From a virus, in the IMG/VR virus record IMGVR_UViG_3300024344_000066, positions 1 through 33,999 of that record: a stretch of DNA of 33,999 nt. The stretch is one strand, 5' to 3'. Numbering within the stretch: position 1 is the first letter of the stretch; each line of letters opens with the position of its first letter. The notes beneath the pieces were generated by a model that was given only the letters and a program-made list of their open reading frames with translations, made no database searches and had not been told where the DNA came from. This document shows, one piece after another, positions 21,553 to 27,747 of this stretch. The position numbers and the translations under genes are program-made.

Positions 21553-21589
21553 GGACTCTCTATGCTGCTCATTCGAGCAGTGAGGGTCC
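21553..21589 (+). ncRNA. long leader hairpin upstream of the rightward operon
   Basis: GGACTCTC pairs with GAGGGTCC (8 bp, one G-U), and within it CTGCTC-attc-GAGCAG (6 bp, tetraloop); internal loop of four and one bases. It lies in the 5' leader ~20 nt after the predicted start and ~20 nt before the first ATG. No U-run follows, so it is more likely an mRNA-stability or control element than a terminator. Confidence 0.55.
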
Positions 21590-21608
21590 CATTAACAAAG
21601 AGAACAAT

Positions 21609-21737
21609 ATGGCAACAAGAATCAGAAACATCTGGTATAAGATTAAAAAATGGTTAAAATATCACCCCAATAAATATTACATGAGAGGAAAAAGTGATAA
21701 AGATATTCATGGCCATAATCATAACATCAATGCCTAA
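21609..21737 (+). CDS. 42-aa basic protein, first gene of the rightward operon
   Basis: Begins MATRIRNIWYKIKKWLKYHP, continues NKYYMRGKSDKDIHGHNHN and ends INA. The N-terminal half is an amphipathic, Trp/Lys-rich helix that could bind membrane or nucleic acid; the end is His-rich. AAAGAG lies ~6 nt upstream. It overlaps the next gene by 44 nt. Promoter, hairpin leader and position support a gene; function unknown. Confidence 0.55.
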   Translation: MATRIRNIWYKIKKWLKYHPNKYYMRGKSDKDIHGHNHNINA

Positions 21738-21927
21738 CTGGCCATCGGTAAAATACCAAGGTTATTTGCACCCAGACGAAGCTACATGTTTAGAGCAAAA
21801 TAAAATACTATTAGAACAATTTCAAAGTTTCGCAAAATTGCAAGGCGATTATGACGCGCATTTTGAATCGTTTTGTTTACAAATTGAGTCATACCCTATA
21901 CAAGGTTTTAATAACACATCAGCATAG
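21694..21927 (+). CDS. 77-aa probable exported protein with GTG start
   Basis: Starts at GTG behind AGAGG: MIKIFMAIIITSMPNWPSVK gives a short hydrophobic N-terminus, then a soluble part with two cysteines (HPDEATCLEQNKILLEQ and ESFCLQIESYP) that could form a disulfide after export. The hydrophobic stretch is short for a signal peptide. No family recognised. It belongs to an operon dominated by exported or membrane proteins, which supports an envelope location. Confidence 0.7.
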   Translation: MIKIFMAIIITSMPNWPSVKYQGYLHPDEATCLEQNKILLEQFQSFAKLQGDYDAHFESFCLQIESYPIQGFNNTSA

Positions 21928-21944
21928 TTTTTTCTGGAGGGGAA

Positions 21945-22715
21945 ATGAAAGACAACATAATATTATTAATAGTACTAACGTTTATACTCAGTATAAGTAC
22001 AGCAACATTTGCTAACGACACCAACACACAAACCAACACATCTGGCAGCAATACAAATATTACAGGTGGGTATACAACAACAAATAACAATACGTATGCG
22101 TCTGGATCATCAAACGACACAACAAGCACAACTACAAATAATACTACAAACTCTACAGCTGCATCAGAAATACCACCACCATCAGCTAATTCACCATCTT
22201 ACTCGTCCATGAGCCAAGATGTGTGCTCCATGGGTGTTAGTGGATCTGTTTCTACAGGTGTATTTGGCATATCAGGGGGCAAACATGTAGTCGATGAGAA
22301 CTGCGAGCGTATTAAACTTGCAAAAGTGCTACAAGATTTTGGCATGAAAGTGGCAAGTGTGGCAGTATTGTGCCAGGATAAACGTGTATTTTCTGCGATG
22401 GAAGCTGCAGGGACACCGTGCCCGTACTCAGGCCTCATAGGCCCACAGGCCGCGGAAATGTGGGAAAAATACCCTGAACTTAGACCTGATTACGAAGAAC
22501 ATCTTGCTAAAGAACAAGTAGTTGCTAAAATAGATGCTGAAATTGCAGAAAAAGAAAGAATAGAGGCAGAGAGAATAGCTGTTGAAGAGGCAGAAGCAGC
22601 AAGAATAGAGGCAGAAAGAATTGAACAAGAACTACTTACATTAAAGGAAGAAAATGAAGTTAACGATATCGAGCCTGTTATTGACCCTGTGCCTGTTAAC
22701 ATGCACGGCGAATAG
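21945..22715 (+). CDS. secreted Thr/Asn-rich protein with Cys domain and coiled-coil tail
   Basis: 256 aa with a strong GGAGGGG site. A Sec signal peptide (MKDNIILLIVLTFILSISTA, cleavage likely near residue 23) is followed by a Thr/Asn/Ser-rich low-complexity region (24-90), a compact domain with four cysteines (DVCSMGVSGSVSTGVFGISG, DENCERIKLAKVL, AVLCQDKRVF, GTPCPYSGLIG), and a long Glu/Ala/Arg coiled coil (~190-240). I recall the Cys domain from other marine phages, always without known function. Probably outer-membrane or virion-surface related; its role is open. Confidence 0.8.
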   Translation: MKDNIILLIVLTFILSISTATFANDTNTQTNTSGSNTNITGGYTTTNNNTYASGSSNDTTSTTTNNTTNSTAASEIPPPSANSPSYSSMSQDVCSMGVSGSVSTGVFGISGGKHVVDENCERIKLAKVLQDFGMKVASVAVLCQDKRVFSAMEAAGTPCPYSGLIGPQAAEMWEKYPELRPDYEEHLAKEQVVAKIDAEIAEKERIEAERIAVEEAEAARIEAERIEQELLTLKEENEVNDIEPVIDPVPVNMHGE

Positions 22716-24303
22716 CACAGAAGTAAATACAGGAAACATTCTTTCCAATTCTACTTTTGGAACAGGCAACACTACAACTACAACTGGTTGGTCGACAGAC
22801 GGCGACGAAGGTGTTCACACCCACGGTGCTTGGAATGGATTTCCATATCAAACAGGCATGGATGATAGTGGTGGTGTATTAGCATTTGAAGGACATACGG
22901 AAGATAACGTATACCAGGATGTAGATTTAGTTGACGACGGCCATTTAACACAACAACAAATGAATCAAGGCTTTACCTCAACCATGGGAGCAGACGTATG
23001 GTTTTGGAACAATATAGAAAACACACTTACTCTTAAACAAACTATTACAGGAGCTGATGGCTCAGTATCTACACAAGTTAGAGAGATAACTGGCACCAGC
23101 ACTACAGATGGTAATACGTTTAAAAACTATACAAATGTACACATTGAAAGTTCAAATACACAAACAGATATTACAATTAGAGCAGAGTTATTTAATGAAA
23201 CTGCAGGCACAGCCTATGATGATTCTCATCGTGGACCAGATGTAGATAACGTTACATTAAATATAACATACCAAGATATACCCCCTATTAACGAAGATAC
23301 ACAAGAAGTTATAGATAACATAGAAAATAACATACCTGACATACCAGAGGATATTTTTGAGGAACCAGATTTTGTATTTGAGGAAGAATATTTTACATGG
23401 GAAGAAGATTTTTATTTTGATGATACTTTTACAATAGAAGAAGATTTTTCTGTTTATGAAATGCCAGAAGAATTTCAAATTATAGAAATGCCAGAAGAAT
23501 TTGAGGACATGGTTATGGATATGCCAGATGAAATGCCTGATATGGAAATGCCAGCTGACATGGAGGATGCATTTACTGTTTTATCAGATGAAATGCCGGA
23601 AATGGAAATGACAGAAGAAATGGAAGAAGAATTTGTAGAAATGGTTGAAGATGATATGCCAGAAATGGAAGATATGCAAGAAGAACCAACTACAATGGAG
23701 ATGGCAGAAGAAGAAAGTATTGACATGGAGATGGAAACAGAAGAAGATATCATGGAAATGCCTAAAGAAGAGGCAGAAGAAATGGAGGTAGCTGAAAATG
23801 AAGATACCATGGAAGACCCCAAAGAGGATGAAGAATCTAGCAAAGGTTCTGAAGAAACACTGGAAGAAGAGTCGGGATCGGAAGAAAGCGTTTCAGAGAC
23901 TGCTTCGAATGAAGAAAAGACAGTGGGAGACACAGATGTTGCTGACAAAGGAGGAATCAAGACTAAGAATATCGAAGTCAGCAAGAATATAAAGATTAAA
24001 GACGTGGATGTTGGTGAAATAAAAATAACCGTCAATCCAAAAGATATATTTAAGGAGGTCGTTAGCCTAGATTCATACGAAAGTAAGGATTTTTATAAGG
24101 ATAAGGGCCTCCAATACAAAATAAATGACGATTTCTTTGACCAAGCAAGCATGATTCAATACAACAAAGAAATATACACAAATGTTACTTTAATAGCCTA
24201 CATACAGACAGATCCCGTGACTGTGTACAAACAGGAACTACAAGAATTGGCTATACAAAAAGCTGGCATTATGATAGAACTCAAACTATTAAGAGGTAAC
24301 TAA
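22654..24303 (+). CDS. secreted protein with beta-sandwich-like domain and long Glu/Met-rich acidic region
   Basis: 549 aa. Signal peptide MKLTISSLLLTLCLLTCTAN (cleavage ~20). Residues ~22-207 look like a beta-sandwich (ILSNSTFGTGNTTTTTGWST, then DGDEGVHTHGAWNG, then DVWFWNNIENTLTLKQTITG). Residues ~209-425 are extremely acidic with repeated MPEE, MPDE and EMEM units, then a lysine-bearing domain (430-549) with NPKDIFKEVVSLDSY. It overlaps the previous gene by 62 nt in another frame, but AAGGAAG before the ATG and the complete signal peptide support the start. The acidic part could bind Ca2+ or other cations or act as a spacer; function unknown. Confidence 0.75.
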   Translation: MKLTISSLLLTLCLLTCTANSTEVNTGNILSNSTFGTGNTTTTTGWSTDGDEGVHTHGAWNGFPYQTGMDDSGGVLAFEGHTEDNVYQDVDLVDDGHLTQQQMNQGFTSTMGADVWFWNNIENTLTLKQTITGADGSVSTQVREITGTSTTDGNTFKNYTNVHIESSNTQTDITIRAELFNETAGTAYDDSHRGPDVDNVTLNITYQDIPPINEDTQEVIDNIENNIPDIPEDIFEEPDFVFEEEYFTWEEDFYFDDTFTIEEDFSVYEMPEEFQIIEMPEEFEDMVMDMPDEMPDMEMPADMEDAFTVLSDEMPEMEMTEEMEEEFVEMVEDDMPEMEDMQEEPTTMEMAEEESIDMEMETEEDIMEMPKEEAEEMEVAENEDTMEDPKEDEESSKGSEETLEEESGSEESVSETASNEEKTVGDTDVADKGGIKTKNIEVSKNIKIKDVDVGEIKITVNPKDIFKEVVSLDSYESKDFYKDKGLQYKINDDFFDQASMIQYNKEIYTNVTLIAYIQTDPVTVYKQELQELAIQKAGIMIELKLLRGN

Positions 24304-24827
24304 TGAAAATTATAGAGAAATTAAGTACATATGCTGCATTAATTGGCGTTATAGGAGCCATAGGCGGAGGTTTTTACACCTGGGGCCAATTTAATACACG
24401 TCTTGATGCAATAGAATCAACACCATCTGTTGATGTAGGTGCAATTAATAAAAAAATAAATCAAAATAAAATAGAACTTATAGATCGTATTGATGCAGTA
24501 GAAGATAGTATTCCTGAAACACAAGACATGACATGGGTGTTAAAAGAATTTGTAGCTGTAAGAGAAGAAATGCCAGAACAAGTTGATCTAACATCTGTAT
24601 TTAAAGAAATTGGTAAAGTTAGAGAGCAAATAGCCATGCTACCTGAACCTGCTGATTTGCAACCTATTTTAAACAAACTTCAAATGTTAGAAGAATATGG
24701 TTGGGAAATAGAAGAGGATCTTGAAGAACTTTCTAAACAAACTGCAATTGTATCAAAAGAAAACGAATTACAAGACATACAAATTAAAGAAATAAAAAAG
24801 AAGGCTGACAATCCTTTAGCTAAGTAA
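24303..24827 (+). CDS. membrane-anchored coiled-coil protein
   Basis: 174 aa. One N-terminal membrane span (~10-30, AALIGVIGAIGGGFYTW) and then a long acidic helical periplasmic-type domain (IGKVREQIAMLPEPADLQPI, EDLEELSKQTAIVSKENELQ). This resembles the topology of inner-membrane spanins (Rz-like), though there is no lipoprotein partner directly beside it. TAATG-coupled at both ends. A spanin or scaffold in the envelope is a guess. Confidence 0.7.
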   Translation: MKIIEKLSTYAALIGVIGAIGGGFYTWGQFNTRLDAIESTPSVDVGAINKKINQNKIELIDRIDAVEDSIPETQDMTWVLKEFVAVREEMPEQVDLTSVFKEIGKVREQIAMLPEPADLQPILNKLQMLEEYGWEIEEDLEELSKQTAIVSKENELQDIQIKEIKKKADNPLAK

Positions 24828-25003
24828 TGGCTAATAAAAAATACAAGTGGTTTTTAACTAAACGTAATAGGATGATGAAAAAAAATAATTCTGTTATAAC
24901 AGATAATAATGATTTTCATAATCACATGAAAAAAGAAAAAGAAATTTTAGATATTTCTATGAAAGAATCTTTAAAGCAAAAAGAGGAAAGAACAAAATCA
25001 TGA
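24827..25003 (+). CDS. 58-aa Lys/Asn-rich protein
   Basis: 58 aa: MANKKYKWFLTKRNRMMKKN, a polar middle and a charged helical end (LDISMKESLKQKEERTKS). It starts in a TAATG overlap and ends in an ATGA overlap with its neighbours, so it is part of the coupled chain. No membrane span, no family. Confidence 0.65.
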   Translation: MANKKYKWFLTKRNRMMKKNNSVITDNNDFHNHMKKEKEILDISMKESLKQKEERTKS

Positions 25004-25392
25004 AAGTAAGCGATAGCACCGCAATCAGCATGCCTATGAGGAATCTTTTGAGTATCCTCGCAGCCGTCGGAATTGGCGTGTATAGTTATTTTGGCATCAT
25101 TGAGCGCCTAAATAATATTGAGACAAATGGTAAACTAATGATTGCTGACGTTGAAAAAAACACAGAATTTAGAATTAAATGGCCTCGTGGTGAAATGGGA
25201 TCTTTGCCCGCTGACGCTCAACAGGACATGTTAATTGAATTTATGGCTACACAAATAGAAGCTGTGCAAGAAGAAATGGAAGGTATGATGAGTAACACCG
25301 TAAATATAAAACGAGCACAACAAGATATAGAAAAATTAATTTTAGATACAGAAAAGCTAGAGGACAAAGTGAGAGCAAATGGAAGTCATTAG
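25000..25392 (+). CDS. membrane-anchored protein with conserved FRIKWPRGEMG motif
   Basis: 130 aa. The N-terminal span at ~13-32 (MRNLLSILAAVGIGVYSYFG) is followed by IIERLNNIE, NTEFRIKWPRGEMGSLPADA and an acidic coiled-coil end. I recall the (E/D)FRI-WPRGE-G motif from marine phage proteins of the same size, always unassigned. The start is ATGA-coupled. Probably faces the periplasm; role unknown. Confidence 0.8.
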   Translation: MKVSDSTAISMPMRNLLSILAAVGIGVYSYFGIIERLNNIETNGKLMIADVEKNTEFRIKWPRGEMGSLPADAQQDMLIEFMATQIEAVQEEMEGMMSNTVNIKRAQQDIEKLILDTEKLEDKVRANGSH

Positions 25393-25684
25393 CGTAATAC
25401 TCATGTTTGTTTTTGGTAATATGAATGACCAAGCAACTCAAATGACACAATACATTCCTATGAAATCATTATCATCTTGTATGAAAGAAGTACGATTACT
25501 TAAAAAGAAAAACACCGGATATGACAAAGATGCTTTTTGTGGTCCTGGTATTGTACATATAGAAGAAGGTGAAGTAATTGCATTATATAATGAAGTACCA
25601 ACTGGTTCTAAACTAATTAAGAAAGATATAGATGCAGCAGCATTTGAAAGATGGTCTCTACGTGCCAAGGCTAAATGGAATTAG
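25379..25684 (+). CDS. 101-aa probable exported protein
   Basis: 101 aa. N-terminus MEVISVILMFVFGNMNDQAT is hydrophobic and signal-like; the remainder has two cysteines (SLSSCMKEVRLLKKKN and DKDAFCGPGIVHIEEG) and a basic end. It overlaps its upstream neighbour by 14 nt and, tail to tail, the minus-strand SufE-like gene by 14 nt, so the two operons converge without any spacer. Confidence 0.7.
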   Translation: MEVISVILMFVFGNMNDQATQMTQYIPMKSLSSCMKEVRLLKKKNTGYDKDAFCGPGIVHIEEGEVIALYNEVPTGSKLIKKDIDAAAFERWSLRAKAKWN

Positions 25685-26078
25685 CATAAAATTTTACTTT
25701 TTTTAACATACTGTGCACACCATTGTTTCTACCTGGTGTTAACAGTGAATCAAGATTCATTTTCTCAAACTCTTTTTGATCAAATTTATTAATATCCTGG
25801 GCCCTAGATCCACTGTACACGTCTGCTATTATACAGACCATGCCTTTAGATATAAGTGCATCTGAATCAGCAGTAAAATATATTTTATCATCTTCCACAA
25901 AGTGTGGGATTAACCATGTACGTGACTGGCAACCTGGAACTTCAAATGATTTAACTTTATGTTGCTCTGGAATCGTTACTGAATTTTTTCCGTAATCCAT
26001 AATCCAAATAAATTTATCTTCATCTGAATCTATGTTACTTAGTATTTGCAGATATTTTTCTAATTTTCTTTTTATCAT
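25671..26078 (-). CDS. sufE-like: SufE-like sulfur-acceptor protein
   Basis: 135 aa, aligning over its full length with SufE: KFIWIMDYGKN, then FEVPGCQSRTWL (the persulfide-carrying Cys50 in G-C-Q-S), YFTADSDALISKGMVCIIAD, NKFDQKEFEKMNL and LLTPGRNNGVHSMLKKVK. SufE takes sulfane sulfur from the cysteine desulfurase SufS for Fe-S cluster building. As a phage gene it would be an auxiliary metabolic gene, boosting cluster supply or feeding the PP-loop protein encoded nearby. All key residues seem intact. Confidence 0.9.
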   Translation of the reverse strand: MIKRKLEKYLQILSNIDSDEDKFIWIMDYGKNSVTIPEQHKVKSFEVPGCQSRTWLIPHFVEDDKIYFTADSDALISKGMVCIIADVYSGSRAQDINKFDQKEFEKMNLDSLLTPGRNNGVHSMLKKVKFYANSI

Positions 26079-26190
26079 TCTTTACTTCTTTCATCCAACT
26101 TTCTTTAGGTCCATAATAATATGCTGTTGTTTCTTCGTACGGATATACTTTTCTTTTTTCTTTGTATGTTTGTAAAATATATTTAGGCAT
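26035..26190 (-). CDS. 51-aa Lys/Tyr-rich protein overlapping sufE-like start
   Basis: Begins MPKYILQTYKEKRKVYPYEE, then TTAYYYGPKESWMKEVKN and a basic tail. The start overlaps the upstream stop by 8 nt (ATGCCTAA); the last 44 nt overlap the start of the SufE-like gene in another frame. Without it there would be a ~105-nt gap in an otherwise gapless operon. Function unknown. Confidence 0.55.
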   Translation of the reverse strand: MPKYILQTYKEKRKVYPYEETTAYYYGPKESWMKEVKNDKKKIRKISANTK

Positions 26191-26503
26191 TGCATTCCGG
26201 TAACATTTTTATACATGAAACAATATTTATTTTATCAACAACAGGTTCTTCGTATTCAATTGGAGGTAAATCTGTAATTTTAATTTCATCATTATCCTTT
26301 TTTATGAACGAACAACCAGAAACAAGCAAAACAAAGATAAAAAAGTAAAAACCAACAAAAATAGACCATAGAATCACCCGGGTCATTCGTTTAAACCCCG
26401 CTAGCGGTGCCTTTACGGCCTTTTTTATTTGGCGGAAACCCTTGGTTTTTTTGTCATAGCCCCAAACGGCCATTTCCTCATTTTTTCGCCAATGATTTGT
26501 CAT
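26183..26503 (-). CDS. membrane protein or lipoprotein with lipobox VSGC
   Basis: 106 aa. A basic N-terminus (~1-42), a hydrophobic segment (ILWSIFVGFYFFIFVLL) ending in VSGCSF, a good lipobox with Cys64, and then a short acidic Pro-rich tail. If translation begins at the internal Met40 (position 26386), the product is a 67-aa lipoprotein like outer-membrane spanins (Rz1), with a Pro-rich tail. The long form has the only supported start so far, so both are possible. Confidence 0.65.
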   Translation of the reverse strand: MTNHWRKNEEMAVWGYDKKTKGFRQIKKAVKAPLAGFKRMTRVILWSIFVGFYFFIFVLLVSGCSFIKKDNDEIKITDLPPIEYEEPVVDKINIVSCIKMLPECNA

Positions 26504-26675
26504 CTGTCAACTCCATTTGATCTATTGTCCAATTACATTGTTGTATTGCTCCTTGAACTTGTCCAACACTTGACTCCATGTTTCTAATTGCATCTCTTCC
26601 TTTGTTAATATTGTTAACAAGATCAGTCATTTGTTTTTCTAATTCTTTTTTTCTCTCTAGTATTTTTTCTTTCAT
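26478..26675 (-). CDS. 65-aa coiled-coil protein
   Basis: From MKEKILERKKELEKQMTDLV to LTDDKSLAKK, almost all charged helix. The frame stays open to 26735 (85 aa), but I chose the ATG at 26675 because it follows the upstream stop by one base and has GGAG 7 nt before it; the longer form would overlap the PP-loop gene by 59 nt. It overlaps the next gene by 26 nt. Function unknown. Confidence 0.7.
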   Translation of the reverse strand: MKEKILERKKELEKQMTDLVNNINKGRDAIRNMESSVGQVQGAIQQCNWTIDQMELTDDKSLAKK

Positions 26676-26676
26676 T

Positions 26677-27747
26677 CTATACTCCACATAATCCTTCACA
26701 TTCATCGGCAAATTCCTCATCGAATGTTTCGCCAAATAGTGAAGCTTGTTTTTTTGGTTCCAAGAAATCTATATCACGAAGTGGCTTTGCTGATTTGTGC
26801 AAAAACAATTCCGATGTTGTATTCTTTAAACCATGTCTAATTTTATCATCAACCTCACATGCATCTGCAAAATCTTCTGGATAATTCTTTTGCATGTTTT
26901 TCCATTGATCGTTATGATGATAAGGGCACCCTATGCACGATGATTTACCCGGCATGGGGTGTTTCTTAATATCACGATACCACTGAAGACAATCCATACG
27001 AGACATCTTCATTTCTATTAAAGGCCAACGTGATGTTAACCATGGTAGCCTAGCGTTTTTCATACGCATGGCTTCGTCGGTAGATATGCCAATCCACTGT
27101 TCAACCAATTGTCCTTTCTTGACACGGTGTCGTGGTTTAATGCCTAACAACTCTCTAATCTTTTTTTGAATAGGGATAACTTTATAATCATGTGTACACT
27201 GACGATAAAGCATCCCTACTTTTCCACCAGGACGAGCAGCAAACAACGGTGGGTTTGGTACACGTCCAGCAAACGATTTTTCCTCTTCTCTAGACCCTGG
27301 TTCTGGGTTCGCTGCTTTGATAAGATCCTCACGGATATTACCTCTTTCCACAGTGATCAGCGGACAAATTGTTATTGCTTTCTTTAAATATTCTACATGT
27401 TCATATACAAACTTAGGTTCCCACCCAGTGTCTGCAAATATCATGTAGTCTGGTTTATGTTTTGTTAATCCTTCTTGCGCCATGAGTGCCAGACAGGAAG
27501 ACTGTACCCCTGCCCCGAGTGATAATATGCGCATCGTCGGTTCGCGTTTGTTTCCTTCTTCGTCAAAGTATTCCGGCTCTTTTGTTGCTGCAACTGCTGC
27601 CATATTGTTGAGCTTTTTACGATCAATTTTCGTAGACATTTGTTCAAGTACTTTTCTTCTTTCAAATTCCATCTGCTCCGGATTAATAGCAAAGCTATTC
27701 TTTTTATTCTCTAATCTTTTTTTCCTTGTTTCTTTATTTATGCTCAC
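26677..27747 (-). CDS. PP-loop ATPase of the PAPS reductase/adenylyltransferase-like family
   Basis: 356 aa, GTG start in a GTGA overlap with PolA, GGGGAG site. Residues 1-70 are a charged extension. The PP-loop is SLGAGVQSS (76-84), followed by MIFADTGWEPK (102-112). Cysteines at 184 (YRQCTHDYK), 271/274 (SSCIGCPYHH) and 350/354 (ECEGLCGV) could bind an Fe-S cluster, as in TtcA or DndC relatives. Such phage proteins use ATP to activate a substrate for reduction or sulfur insertion; their real substrate is unknown. Assimilatory PAPS reduction is one possibility, DNA or tRNA modification another. The SufE-like gene 0.6 kb downstream supports a sulfur role. Confidence 0.85.
   Translation of the reverse strand: MSINKETRKKRLENKKNSFAINPEQMEFERRKVLEQMSTKIDRKKLNNMAAVAATKEPEYFDEEGNKREPTMRILSLGAGVQSSCLALMAQEGLTKHKPDYMIFADTGWEPKFVYEHVEYLKKAITICPLITVERGNIREDLIKAANPEPGSREEEKSFAGRVPNPPLFAARPGGKVGMLYRQCTHDYKVIPIQKKIRELLGIKPRHRVKKGQLVEQWIGISTDEAMRMKNARLPWLTSRWPLIEMKMSRMDCLQWYRDIKKHPMPGKSSCIGCPYHHNDQWKNMQKNYPEDFADACEVDDKIRHGLKNTTSELFLHKSAKPLRDIDFLEPKKQASLFGETFDEEFADECEGLCGV

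Noticed and set aside
23475-24035. 186-aa Ser/Ile-rich minus-strand ORF
   Set aside because: It is the antisense of the Glu/Met-rich region of the 549-aa protein; low-complexity codons create long open antisense frames.
25665-25700. Bidirectional terminator at the convergent operon ends
   Set aside because: Only an AT-rich AAAATTTT element and a T-run are present, with no GC stem.
26398-26407. CCGCTAGCGG palindrome, also at 11549-11558
   Set aside because: Both copies lie inside coding sequence in different contexts; two 10-bp copies are not enough to claim an element.
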